A DNA stretch of 50,466 bases, taken from the NCBI GenBank assembly GCA_050486545.1, contig JBJHDM010000020.1:1-50466 (forward strand), given 5' to 3'. Positions 1 to 8,398 of this stretch are shown piece by piece. The translations under genes were made by a program, and so were the position numbers. Source of the DNA: DAOMNN01 sp050486545. Its GTDB lineage: Bacteria; Pseudomonadota; Gammaproteobacteria; Burkholderiales; Rhodocyclaceae. Below the pieces are notes generated by a model. That model was not told the origin of the DNA, did no database searches, and saw nothing but the letters and a program-made list of their open reading frames with translations. Within the stretch, counting starts at the first letter, position 1. Every line of letters starts with the position of its first letter.

Positions 1-2
1 AA

Positions 3-242
3 CCGAACGTGCTGCCGGCCGTCGACGCTTACCTGGAACTGGCCGAGCGCCACGGGCTGACGCCGACCGCACTCGCGCTGGCCTTCGTGTACCGCCGCTG
101 GTTCGTGGCCAGCACGATCATCGGCGCTACGACGATGGCGCAACTGGAAGAGAATCTGGCGGCCTGGCGGACCGGGCTGACGCCGGCGATCCTGGAGGAA
201 ATCGATGCGATCCATCTGCGCTTCACGAACCCGGCCCCCTGA
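3..242 (+). CDS. Aldo/keto reductase, Tas-like, C-terminal fragment (cut by window edge)
   Basis: Only the last 79 or so residues are present; the gene is open at the left edge, so the first visible GTG at 9 is not a real start. The sequence closely follows the end of E. coli Tas, an NADP-dependent aldo/keto reductase: a helix ending in LTPTALALAFVYRR, then the cofactor-binding stretch FVASTIIGATTMAQLEEN, and a tail ending FTNPAP. The SxxIGATT segment is the family's NADPH phosphate-binding loop region. The physiological substrate is unknown. A convergent lipoprotein gene follows after about 20 bp. Assignment to the Tas-like subgroup is from remembered similarity. Confidence 0.85.
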   Translation, partial: PNVLPAVDAYLELAERHGLTPTALALAFVYRRWFVASTIIGATTMAQLEENLAAWRTGLTPAILEEIDAIHLRFTNPAP

Positions 243-265
243 GTTCGCGACGTGCGCGGGAAGTG

Positions 266-640
266 CTACTGTGCGGAAAACGGAGGAGGTGTTTCGATGA
301 TTTCGCGCTCGATCGGTTCGGGGAGAATGCGCGGACGCAGCATCGCCTCGCCCGGTTGCGGGATCTTCGAAGGAACGATCTCCATCTCGTTCATCAGCAT
401 GTAGTCGTTCATCTCCCGCCACCCTTCGAAGATCGCCGCTTTCTGCGCGGCCGGGTTGAGTTGGTAGCAGTCCTCGAGCGAGCGGCCGGAATGGCGGCAC
501 GCGCTGCCGATCGCGCGACCTTCGGCTTCCCGCGCGACGGCCTCCTTCTGGGGGTCCGGAATCTCGAGCAGGTCGTACAGGAAATCGCAGCCCGCAAGCA
601 GCGGAAAGAGCGGCAGGAGCACAAGATGTTTGACGGACAT
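266..640 (-). CDS. Small predicted outer-membrane or periplasmic lipoprotein, unknown function
   Basis: I choose the ATG at 640, giving 124 residues, because it places a classical lipoprotein signal at the very N-terminus: MSVKHLVLLPLFPLLAGC with the lipobox LAGC and acylated Cys18. A longer open frame reaches 736 but would bury this signal. After the signal come FLYDLLEIPDPQKEAVAREAEGR and two cysteines (ACRHSGRSLEDCYQ), which may form a disulfide. The C-terminal third is proline-rich. The next residue after Cys18 is Asp, which in E. coli would favour inner-membrane retention. I do not recognise the family. The neighbour GDPD gene is divergent, with about 150 bp between them. Confidence 0.7.
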   Translation of the reverse strand: MSVKHLVLLPLFPLLAGCDFLYDLLEIPDPQKEAVAREAEGRAIGSACRHSGRSLEDCYQLNPAAQKAAIFEGWREMNDYMLMNEMEIVPSKIPQPGEAMLRPRILPEPIEREIIETPPPFSAQ

Positions 641-792
641 GGTCGAAAGCATAGCGCGGGGAAAGGGGCTTGCAACTACTATCGACACGTCTGCGGCAAT
701 CTTGATCGATATCCCGAAAGTTTCCGGTTCCGGCATCCTGGCCGAGGCGGTTTTCCGGCCGCCATGGGGGCCACGCGAAGGGAGTCACCGAC

Positions 793-1557
793 ATGACGCC
801 ATGGCCCTACGGCCCCGTCTTCGCCCACCGTTGCGGCGGCCTGCTCGCCCCCGAGAATACGCTGGTCGGTCTCACCCGGGCGGCCGAACACTGCAGCGGG
901 GTTGAGTTCGACGCGATGCTCAGCCGCGACGGCGAGCCGGTGCTGATCCACGACGAGACCCTCGATCGCACGACGAACGGCAGCGGCCGGGTCGCCGCAA
1001 CCCTGCTGGCCGACCTGCAGGCGCTCGATGCGGGGTCCTGGTTCGCCCCGCGTTTTGCCGGCGAACGCGTGCCCACGCTGGTCGAAGCCGCCGGGCGCTG
1101 TCTCGCACTCGGACTGGATGCCAATGTCGAGATCAAGCCATCGACCGGGGAGGAAGAGGCGACCGGACGGATCGTTGCGCTTGAGGTCCGTGCGTCGTGG
1201 GCCGGTGCGGGGCGTCCGCCCTTGTTGTCTTCGTTCTCGGAAACGGCCTTGCAGGCCGCGGCGCAAGCCGCACCCGAATTGCCCCGGGGTTTGCTGGTCG
1301 ATGCGATTCCACCCGACTGGCGCGAGCGATGCCGGCACCTGGGGGTCTTCGCGCTGCACGCCGATGCCCGTTTCGTAGACCGTTCGGTGCTTGACCCGGT
1401 GCGCGAGTCCGGCTTGTGGATCGTGGTCTATACCGAGAACGATCCGGAGCGTGCCAGGGCCTTGTTCGACTGGGGAGTGGATTGCGTGATCACCGATCGT
1501 CCCGAACTCGTGTTCCACGCCGGGCCTTCGGATTCCGGAAGATCGGCTCCGGCCTGA
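793..1557 (+). CDS. ugpQ: Glycerophosphodiester phosphodiesterase (cytosolic UgpQ type)
   Basis: Hydrolyses glycerophosphodiesters from phospholipid turnover to sn-glycerol 3-phosphate and an alcohol. The 254-residue protein has the single TIM-barrel GDPD domain: catalytic His12-Arg13 (FAHRCG), PEN at 20-22, metal ligands Glu38 and Asp40 in VEFDAML, and His53 in LIHDETLDRTT, then NVEIKP and a C-terminal GVDCVITDRPE. No signal peptide is visible, so it should be cytoplasmic, like E. coli UgpQ (247 aa). It stands alone, without ugp transport genes. The frame runs close to the following prenyl synthase gene with a 65 bp gap. Confidence 0.9.
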   Translation: MTPWPYGPVFAHRCGGLLAPENTLVGLTRAAEHCSGVEFDAMLSRDGEPVLIHDETLDRTTNGSGRVAATLLADLQALDAGSWFAPRFAGERVPTLVEAAGRCLALGLDANVEIKPSTGEEEATGRIVALEVRASWAGAGRPPLLSSFSETALQAAAQAAPELPRGLLVDAIPPDWRERCRHLGVFALHADARFVDRSVLDPVRESGLWIVVYTENDPERARALFDWGVDCVITDRPELVFHAGPSDSGRSAPA

Positions 1558-1622
1558 CAGCGATTCTTGACGGGCGCGCGGACGCCCCATACCATCCGCT
1601 CTTTTCCCCGGGCTTCGCAGGC

Positions 1623-2591
1623 GTGAGCACTCAGCAGCTATTCGGCCCCATCGCCGCCGACATGCAGGCCGTCGATGAGGTCATCCGTCGACGCCTCTAC
1701 TCCGACGTCGTGTTGATCCGGCAGGTGGCGGAGTACATCATCCACAGCGGCGGCAAGCGCTTGCGGCCGGCTCTCGTGCTGTTGTCGGCCAAGGCGATGG
1801 GCTATTCGGGTACCCATCACCACGATCTGGCGGCGGTCGTCGAGTTCATCCATACGGCCACCCTGTTGCACGACGACGTCGTCGACGAATCGGAACTGCG
1901 CCGCGGCAACAAGACCGCCAACGCGCTGTTCGGCAACGCCGCATCGGTGCTGGTCGGCGATTTCCTGTATTCGCGGGCTTTCCAGATGATGGTCGGCGTC
2001 GACGACATGCGCGTCATGCAGGTCCTTGCGGACGCGACCAACGTCATTGCCGAAGGCGAAGTCCTGCAACTGCTGAACTGCCACAACGCGGATGTCGATA
2101 TCGAAGACTATCTGCGCGTGATCCGCTACAAGACAGCGAAGCTGTTCGAGGCGGCGACCCGGCTCGGTGGCATTCTCGGCTGTGCCGACATGGCGCAGGA
2201 AGAGCGCCTCGCCGCGTTCGGCATGCACCTCGGCACGGCGTTCCAGATCATCGACGACGTGCTCGACTATTCCTCGGAGGAGGCTGCGACGGGCAAGCAT
2301 CTCGGGGACGACCTGGCCGAAGGCAAGCCCACGCTTCCGCTGATCTTCGCGATGCTGCACGGCACACCCGACCAGGCCGCAACCGTGCGCCGCGCGATCG
2401 AGAGCGGCGGACGGGAGGATTTCCCGGCCGTGCTGGAGACCATCGTGGCAACCGGCGCCCTTGCCGAAGCGCGCAAGCGGGCCGAAGCCGAGGCCGCCCT
2501 TGCGACCGAATTGATCGCACCACTCCCATCTTCCATTTTCAAAGACGCACTGCTAAAATTAGCGTCCTTTGCAGTCGAGCGGAATTATTGA
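1623..2591 (+). CDS. ispB: Octaprenyl diphosphate synthase (long-chain polyprenyl synthase)
   Basis: Trans-prenyltransferase that extends farnesyl-PP with isopentenyl-PP to build the ubiquinone side chain. The GTG at 1623 gives 322 residues, matching E. coli IspB (323), and the N-terminus STQQLFGPIAADMQAVDEVI is typical; the frame upstream is open but overlaps the GDPD gene and shows no family similarity. Visible motifs are GGKRLRP, the first Asp-rich motif DDVVD at 84-88, GNAASVLVGDFLYSRAF, and the second Asp-rich motif DDVLD at 211-215 within FQIIDDVLDY. Chain length (C40 versus others) cannot be read with certainty. tRNA-Pro follows by 15 bp and may share the transcript. Confidence 0.93.
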   Translation: MSTQQLFGPIAADMQAVDEVIRRRLYSDVVLIRQVAEYIIHSGGKRLRPALVLLSAKAMGYSGTHHHDLAAVVEFIHTATLLHDDVVDESELRRGNKTANALFGNAASVLVGDFLYSRAFQMMVGVDDMRVMQVLADATNVIAEGEVLQLLNCHNADVDIEDYLRVIRYKTAKLFEAATRLGGILGCADMAQEERLAAFGMHLGTAFQIIDDVLDYSSEEAATGKHLGDDLAEGKPTLPLIFAMLHGTPDQAATVRRAIESGGREDFPAVLETIVATGALAEARKRAEAEAALATELIAPLPSSIFKDALLKLASFAVERNY

Positions 2592-2606
2592 TCGCCTGCA
2601 ACACGT

Positions 2607-2683
2607 CGGGGAATAGCTCAGCCTGGTAGAGCACTGCGTTCGGGACGCAGGGGCCGGAGGTTCGAATCCTCTTTCCCCGACCA
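2607..2683 (+). tRNA. proK: tRNA-Pro (anticodon CGG)
   Basis: A 77-nt cloverleaf with encoded CCA. The acceptor stem CGGGGAA pairs with TTCCCCG. The D arm contains AGCTCAGCCTGGTAGAGC. The anticodon stem CTGCG/CGCAG encloses loop TTCGGGA, giving anticodon CGG for codon CCG, and the T arm is CGGAGG-TTCGAAT-CCTCT. It lies just downstream of ispB and is followed by a strong terminator. I saw no downstream repeat of its 3' end, so no integrated element is indicated. Confidence 0.97.
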
Positions 2684-2704
2684 CACACAAAATGGATCTT
2701 TCCA

Positions 2705-2735
2705 ATAAAAAACCGCCACTTGTGGCGGTTTTTTA
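2705..2735 (+). terminator. Rho-independent terminator after tRNA-Pro
   Basis: Perfect inverted repeat AACCGCCAC/GTGGCGGTT (2711-2719 and 2722-2730) followed by a run of T, and preceded by a run of A, so it may work in both directions. From here to 2965 (about 230 bp) I see no gene; a longer-spaced inverted repeat AGCGGTC...GACCGCT followed by TTTT occurs at about 2776-2816 and could stop transcription too. Confidence 0.9.
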
Positions 2736-2965
2736 TTGCCTAGCGGTCCCCTCTTGTGTCTAGCAACCCACCAGTCAGCGGTCGTAGCTACGAAACTATG
2801 GTCCGGTGACCGCTTTTCATTTCATGCTATAACCTGGCCGACCGAATGATGCAGACGCTCAAACCCTGATCTGCCGGGTGTTAAGCTCAAATCTGCGCTG
2901 AGGCTCAGGCTTTTGATGGGATGGTCAGCGTCGAATACGGGTCGCCAGTGTGAAAACGGCTGAAG

Positions 2966-4765
2966 CTACTCGAGCCGTAGCATCCGCGCGAAGCGGGTCC
3001 GCAGGCCCACCTTCGGCTGCCGCGCTTTGCGCACAAAGGCAGAGGGCCGGTCTTCTCCCGTCAGTGCAAGGCCGACTTCGGTAATGCTTTTCCCCTGATG
3101 AACCCGTCGCACGACAAAATCGAATTTGCCCAGTGGGACCCTGTCGCCAACAACCGGCTGCGCTCCAAGTTCCGACATCAGGAATTCACCGACGGTCAGA
3201 TCGGGGGCGATGTCCCTCGCGGGCTGCAAATCGTAGGCACTGATCAGATCGACCAAGGGCGCATCGATGTTGACCATGAACTGGCCGAAGTACTCTTTGT
3301 CGTTCTGATCCGGACCTTTGATCTGGGAGAACAGGCGGTCGAGTAGTGTCGTGTATTCGGGCGGCGTGAAGAGATACACCAGATCCCCCGACTGCAGTTG
3401 CCCGGCATGTTCCGGCTGCATCGATCGCCCCTTGCGAACGACGAGTGAAGGGCGTGCCCAACGCGGCAGTGTGGCACCCCCGATGACCAGAGGGCTTTCC
3501 TCAAGCACCCGGTAAATCAGTAGCTCATGCTTTGGATTGCCCGGCAACTCGAGCTCGATGCGCTCAAGTGGCCCCATCCTGGATGGCACGATCAGCTTGA
3601 GCCGGTGCGCAGCGGGCTTGATGGTCCAGCCCTGGACGAGCAGGGATGTGACGACCATGATGAATGCAACGTTGAGGAAGACCTCCGCGCCTTCTACCCC
3701 CATGACCGCCGGGAGTATTCCCAGCAGGATGGAAACTGCGCCGCGAAGCCCCACCCACGCCGTGAAGGTCACCGTTTGCCTGTCGTAGCGGAATGGCAAC
3801 AGGCAGAGTGCGACTGCAAGCGGGCGGCCGATCAGCATCAGGAAGAGCCCGAGCAAGAGCGCAGGCATGAGCACCGAGCCAAACTCGGAAGGTGTGACGA
3901 ACAGACCCAGTACCAGAAACATCACAATCTGTGCCAACCAGGTCATGCCCTGCTGATAGCGGCGCAAGGCCGAGGCGCCCTTCATAGGGCGGTTGCCTGC
4001 GACGATCCCGGCGACATAGATGGCGAGAAAGCCGCTGCCGCCGAAATAGGCGGTGACACCAAAGACGCACAGTGCGCAGGACATCACCAGAATCGGGTAG
4101 AGCGCCTCTTCCAGACGAACCCGATTGACGATTTCAACGATCAGATAGCCGCCCAAGGCACCGGTCAGCAGCCCCAGCCCCATCTGCAGACCAAAGCCGT
4201 AGACAAAGCTGGTCACGACACTGCCACGTGTCTCCGCCAGAATCATCTCGATGAACAGGATGGTCAGAAAGATCGCCATCGGATCATTCGACCCGGATTC
4301 GACTTCCAGCATCGAGCGTACGCGCTTGTAGATCTTGACGCCGCCTGCGCGCAACAGGAAGAAGACAGCCGCCGCATCGGTCGAACTGATGATGGCTCCC
4401 ATCAAGAGTGCGTAGAGCCAAGGTAGATCAAACAGAAAGCGTGCACCTATTCCGACGAATATCGTGGTCAGAAATACGCCGATCGTTGCCAGCACGAAGG
4501 CGGGGGCCGCGGCACGGCGCAGGGTCTGAACGCGCGTTCCAAAACCCGAGTCAAACAGAATCACCGCGAGCGCTAGGCTACCGAGGAAATAAGCGACTTC
4601 GGCATCGTCGAACTGCAACCCCAGCCCATCTTCGCCCGCAATCAGCCCGATGCAGAGGAACACCAGCAGCAACGGGGTGCCGAAACGAAAAGCGAGCGCA
4701 CTCGTCAGAATCGACAGCGCGATGAGCCCTGCTCCGACAAGAATCGTGGTGAACATCCAGTCCAT
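2966..4765 (-). CDS. nhaP2: K+(Na+)/H+ antiporter, NhaP2/CvrA family, with RCK_C and CorC-type C-terminal domains
   Basis: Inner-membrane CPA1 antiporter of 599 residues, expected to exchange cytoplasmic K+ (or Na+) for H+. The first 400 or so residues form about 12 membrane segments with the family motifs GEDGLG, LAVILFDSGFGT, SSTDAAAVF, the VESGSNDPMAIF signature around residue 175 (the SND Asp is the ion-binding position), GGSGFLAIYVAG and WVGLRGAVSI. A cytoplasmic RCK_C/TrkA_C-like region follows (LERIELELPGNPKHELLI to VYLFTPP), then a transporter-associated CorC_HlyC-like domain ending near residue 575. The PII-like gene lies 98 bp upstream on the same strand and is probably co-transcribed, suggesting it could regulate the antiporter. 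Confidence 0.88.
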   Translation of the reverse strand: MDWMFTTILVGAGLIALSILTSALAFRFGTPLLLVFLCIGLIAGEDGLGLQFDDAEVAYFLGSLALAVILFDSGFGTRVQTLRRAAAPAFVLATIGVFLTTIFVGIGARFLFDLPWLYALLMGAIISSTDAAAVFFLLRAGGVKIYKRVRSMLEVESGSNDPMAIFLTILFIEMILAETRGSVVTSFVYGFGLQMGLGLLTGALGGYLIVEIVNRVRLEEALYPILVMSCALCVFGVTAYFGGSGFLAIYVAGIVAGNRPMKGASALRRYQQGMTWLAQIVMFLVLGLFVTPSEFGSVLMPALLLGLFLMLIGRPLAVALCLLPFRYDRQTVTFTAWVGLRGAVSILLGILPAVMGVEGAEVFLNVAFIMVVTSLLVQGWTIKPAAHRLKLIVPSRMGPLERIELELPGNPKHELLIYRVLEESPLVIGGATLPRWARPSLVVRKGRSMQPEHAGQLQSGDLVYLFTPPEYTTLLDRLFSQIKGPDQNDKEYFGQFMVNIDAPLVDLISAYDLQPARDIAPDLTVGEFLMSELGAQPVVGDRVPLGKFDFVVRRVHQGKSITEVGLALTGEDRPSAFVRKARQPKVGLRTRFARMLRLE

Positions 4766-4863
4766 TCAGGGCCGAGCCAACATTCTGGGATAGAAAACGG
4801 GTACAGGAATCCTGGCGCGTTCGCTCGAGGCGCTCCCTCGCGTCAAGGTCACTGTCGCGCCTA

Positions 4864-5184
4864 TCAGCGCTTGTTGTTGCCCAGATCCAGCCCGAACAAC
4901 TGATCGATCGTCAAAGTCAACGCGAGACCCTGCTGCGGCGAGTCAAGGTCAAGCTCCTCTCTTAGCTGTCGGGCCGTTCGGTTGGCCGTCTCGGTTTCCG
5001 CGATCCAGAAGAGAATCGTCATCGGGGTCTGAAAGGTCAGCCCGAAGAAGGTCTTGAGCGGCGATTGGCTGATGCCGCTTGCCGGCAGGATGGTTGCGCC
5101 GCGGATGCCTCCACGTTCGGCGATGTTGAGTGCCGCGTCCGAGACCTCATCGGTTACGATGGCGATAAGCAGCGACGTTGTCAT
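4864..5184 (-). CDS. PII-like small signalling protein
   Basis: A 106-residue protein resembling the stand-alone PII-like ferredoxin-fold family: MTTSLLIAIVTDEVSDAALN, then the GGIRGATILPASG turn, KTFFGLTFQTPMTILFWIAE, and a C-terminal helix plus strand LALTLTIDQLFGL. In this family the loop after the second strand binds a nucleotide or partner and the protein forms a trimer; the motif GATxLPA with FFG matches the group often found beside transporters. It lacks the T-loop Tyr of GlnB. It is the first gene of a probable two-gene unit with the downstream antiporter. Family assignment is from pattern recognition only. About 240 bp without a recognisable gene separate it from yqaA. Confidence 0.65.
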   Translation of the reverse strand: MTTSLLIAIVTDEVSDAALNIAERGGIRGATILPASGISQSPLKTFFGLTFQTPMTILFWIAETETANRTARQLREELDLDSPQQGLALTLTIDQLFGLDLGNNKR

Positions 5185-5422
5185 ATTCGATTCAATTGCA
5201 TGGATTTGGTGGGGTTTCAGCTTCGCAGTCTAGCATCTCGGTTCTACGGCAGGCAGCAACGCGACGGTCTCCTGATGGCCCGACAAGCCGCTGGCATGCA
5301 AGGCTACGGCTAGTCGTCGCCGCGCCGACCACGTACGTGCACGCATGGGCACGAGGGGCGATCACTTCAGTGACATCTTCTCAATTTCTCAGCCGCTTAT
5401 AACACGTCACAAAACGAAATGG

Positions 5423-5857
5423 CTAGCCGAGCACCTGAAGACTGATCGCGGCCAACACGAGATAGCGGCCGGCCTTGGCAATGGTAACGATCAGGAAAAA
5501 GCTCCACAGGGGTTCGCGCATGATGCCGGCAACCGCGGTCAGCGGATCGCCGATGACCGGCACCCAACTCAGGAGCAGCGACCATCGACCGTAACGGTGG
5601 TACTTCGCCTGGGCCTTATCGAGTTGATCCTGGCGTATCGGAAACCACGATCGATCTCGAAAATGCTCGAGATAACGGCCAAGCACCCAGTTCACCACCG
5701 AACCGAGGACATTGCCGGTCGTCGCCACGACGAGCAAGGCCCACGGCGCATACTCGCCGCGGGCCAGCAGCGCCACAAGCACCGCTTCGGACTGCATCGG
5801 CAACAGCGTCGCCGCGCCAAAGGCGGACAGAAAAAGCCCCAGAAAAGCAATGAGCAT
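5423..5857 (-). CDS. yqaA: YqaA family membrane protein (DedA/SNARE-associated superfamily)
   Basis: Small inner-membrane protein of 144 residues with four or so hydrophobic segments. The N-terminal MLIAFLGLFLSAFGAATLLPMQSE and the motif NVLGSVVNWVLGRY, followed by WVPVIGDPLTAVAGIMR, are characteristic of YqaA, where the GDP/TAVAG turn is the conserved re-entrant loop of the VTT domain. The function of YqaA is not established; relatives are implicated in lipid scrambling and membrane potential. It follows the ABC permease gene by 27 bp on the same strand, so probably the same transcript. Confidence 0.85.
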   Translation of the reverse strand: MLIAFLGLFLSAFGAATLLPMQSEAVLVALLARGEYAPWALLVVATTGNVLGSVVNWVLGRYLEHFRDRSWFPIRQDQLDKAQAKYHRYGRWSLLLSWVPVIGDPLTAVAGIMREPLWSFFLIVTIAKAGRYLVLAAISLQVLG

Positions 5858-5884
5858 GCGCGAATGCTCAGACCGGCATTGAGA

Positions 5885-8398
5885 TCAGACGCCCGCGCTG
5901 CGTAGCAGCACTGCCGGCGACACGCGCAGCTGGCGCAGCAGATAGTGCGCACCGAACCCGAGCGCGCCCAGGCTGATCAGCGCCGCAACCGCGCTGCCGG
6001 TGAACCAGCCCAAGGGCGCATCGAGTTCGAGCCGGTAGTGCAGCAGCAGTGTGGCCAGCGCACTGCCGGCCAAAATGGCGAAGGCTGTCGTCAGTGTGGC
6101 GAGCAGCAGATACTCCAGGTACAGGGCGTGGCCGATGGCACGGACTCGGGCACCAAGCGTGTTGAGCAAGGTGGCGAGATAGATTTGCCGTGCGCGGCTC
6201 GCGGCGATGACGCTGATCAACACCAGCAGGCTGGCGGTCAGGGTGATCGCGGCAATCGCGCTCAGACCAGCCGCGGCCCGGGCGAGGATGGCGCGGGCCT
6301 CGTCTAGCAGCAGGTCGGTGCGCACCGTGACCACGTTGGGTTGCACGGCGGCGATACGGTTCTGCGTCGCGACCGCATCCGCGCCGTCCAGGTAGGCCAT
6401 GCCTACATAGCGGGTGATGAAGGGATCGAGTGCGCCGTCGGAGAAGATCGCCTCCAGCCACAGACGCGACTGGAAGCGTTTCTGGGCATAGATCGCGACC
6501 AGCTCTGCGCTGACCCGCTGGCCGAGAATCTCGAACACCAGCGTGTCGCCGACCTGCAGGCCGAGCTGATCGGCTTCGCGATCCTCCATCGCCACCTGCG
6601 CCGGGCCACGGTAGTCGTCCGGCCACCAGGCGCCGCGGGTGACGACCACCTGGTCGAAGTTGTTCTGCAGGGTGCTTATCTTGTGTTCATCGCGCGCCTC
6701 CAAGCGGCGGCGCGGATCGGCGCTGTCGCGCAGTTCCTCGGCGTTGACGGCCGCGAGACGGCCCAGCACCAATGGGGCGAGATCAAGCTGCTTGAGCGAT
6801 GGAGCTTCACGCACCAGGGCTTCGAAGCCGTCCTTTTGCGCCGCTGCGATGTCGTAGAAGACCAGCGCCGGTGCACGTTCCGGTACGGTTTCCTCGATGG
6901 TGTGGAGCAGCGCCAGCACCACCAGGGTTGACGCGACCAGCAGCGTGAGCGCGGAACCCAGCGACAGTAATGTCGGACGCAGTGGCGAGTCGGCCCGGTA
7001 CAGGCCGGTGATCGCCATGCGCAAGGCGAAGCGCCCCACCAGCCAGGGACTTCCGGCCAGACGCCGCGCCGCCATTCTCAACAGTCGCACCAGCCCTTCG
7101 AGCATCGCCAGCACCAGCAACAGGGCTGCGACGAAGGCAAGGCCGAACAACGGGTCTGGCATCACAACCAGCAGAAAACCGATCGCGACCAAGGCGCAGA
7201 CCGCGGTCAGCCACCAGGCACGGGCCGGGGTGCGGGTGGTGACGCCGAGCACCCCACGGAATAGGGCTGCCGGCTCGACGGTCAGGGCGCGGCCAAGCGC
7301 GGGCAGCGCGAAAAGCAGCGCGATCAACACCCCCATCAACCCTGCTGCGGCGAGCGGCGCGAACAACACCGTCCAATCCCCGGCGAGCGGCAAGCGTTCG
7401 GCCATTGCGCTGCTGCCGATCATCGCCAGCAAGGCGCCCAGCAGCACCCCAGCCAGGGCCGATGCACTGCCCAGGATCAGGATCTGCAGCAGATACACGG
7501 CCGCCAGTCGTCCGTCGCGCAAGCCGATCGCGCGCAGTGTGGCGAGGGTGCCGAGCTTGCCCTGCAGGTAAGCCTGTACGCTGTTGAACACCCCCAGCCC
7601 ACCGATGAACAGCGCGCTGAATCCAATCAGCAGCACGCCCGAGCCGATCTGCCCGAGCACCTCGCCCAGGCGCGCATTGCGCTCGATGAAGGTACGCACT
7701 TCGGCTTCGCTGTCGGGGAAGGCGGTCATGAACGCGTCGCGCCAGGCGTCCGGCGGCAGTTCGCTGCGCACCCTGTAGCGATAATCGGGGCGACTCCCGG
7801 GTTGCAGCAAGGCGGTTTCCGCAAGCGCTGCGGCGGAGATCAGCACTGGCGGACCACTCCAGTCGGCACGCAGGCTGCGGTCGGGCTGGCGCGCGATGAT
7901 GGCGCGCACTTCAAGCAGGCTCGCGCCGAGCTCGATGCGGTCGCCTACGGTCAAGGCCAGCCGGTCGGCGAGCACGCGGTCGATTGCCGCGCCGTGGACG
8001 CCGTCCCGAGTGGCGAGTGCGTCAATCAAGGCGTGTGCCGGGAGGAGTTCCACGGTGCCGTAGAGGGGATAGGCGTCGTCGGTGCTCTGGAGTTCGACCA
8101 GATGCGTATCGCCCTTCTCGGTCATCAGCATGGTGCGAAACTCGATCAGGCGCGATACGGTGCCACGTGCCTGCATCCACTGCAGCATCGCCTCGGGCAA
8201 AGGCGCCCGGGTGCGGACCTCGACATCGCCACCGAACAGCACCCGAGTGTCGGCGAGCAGGCTGGCGCCGACCTGGCGGTACAATCCGCCGCTAGCCGCG
8301 ATCAGCGTCACGCCCAGCGTGAGGCAGGCGCAGAACACCCACAAGGTGCGCCCACTGCCGCGCAGATCGCGCCAGGCGAGCTTAAGCAGGGAGTGCAT
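5885..8398 (-). CDS. ybbP: ABC transporter permease with two FtsX domains (YbbP type)
   Basis: Large inner-membrane permease of about 837 residues, similar in size and layout to E. coli YbbP. I use the ATG at 8398 (MHSLLKLAWRDLRG, the usual start of this family) rather than the longer frame to 8458; this overlaps the end of the ATPase gene by 17 bp, indicating translational coupling. Layout: N-terminal anchor helix (VFCACLTLGVTLIAASG), a periplasmic MacB-like domain, FtsX core near residues 245-410 (GVFNSVQAYLQGKLGTLATLRAIG), a second anchor and periplasmic region, and a final FtsX core (ARQIYLATLLNTLGARVRAIG). Predicted to act with YbbA; the substrate is unknown, with lipid or lipoprotein related work suspected for the family. 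Confidence 0.85.
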   Translation of the reverse strand: MHSLLKLAWRDLRGSGRTLWVFCACLTLGVTLIAASGGLYRQVGASLLADTRVLFGGDVEVRTRAPLPEAMLQWMQARGTVSRLIEFRTMLMTEKGDTHLVELQSTDDAYPLYGTVELLPAHALIDALATRDGVHGAAIDRVLADRLALTVGDRIELGASLLEVRAIIARQPDRSLRADWSGPPVLISAAALAETALLQPGSRPDYRYRVRSELPPDAWRDAFMTAFPDSEAEVRTFIERNARLGEVLGQIGSGVLLIGFSALFIGGLGVFNSVQAYLQGKLGTLATLRAIGLRDGRLAAVYLLQILILGSASALAGVLLGALLAMIGSSAMAERLPLAGDWTVLFAPLAAAGLMGVLIALLFALPALGRALTVEPAALFRGVLGVTTRTPARAWWLTAVCALVAIGFLLVVMPDPLFGLAFVAALLLVLAMLEGLVRLLRMAARRLAGSPWLVGRFALRMAITGLYRADSPLRPTLLSLGSALTLLVASTLVVLALLHTIEETVPERAPALVFYDIAAAQKDGFEALVREAPSLKQLDLAPLVLGRLAAVNAEELRDSADPRRRLEARDEHKISTLQNNFDQVVVTRGAWWPDDYRGPAQVAMEDREADQLGLQVGDTLVFEILGQRVSAELVAIYAQKRFQSRLWLEAIFSDGALDPFITRYVGMAYLDGADAVATQNRIAAVQPNVVTVRTDLLLDEARAILARAAAGLSAIAAITLTASLLVLISVIAASRARQIYLATLLNTLGARVRAIGHALYLEYLLLATLTTAFAILAGSALATLLLHYRLELDAPLGWFTGSAVAALISLGALGFGAHYLLRQLRVSPAVLLRSAGV

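Noticed and set aside
2607..2816. tRNA-Pro as an integration site for a mobile element
   Set aside because: No integrase gene and no direct repeat of the tRNA 3' end were seen downstream; the following genes are ordinary chromosomal ones.
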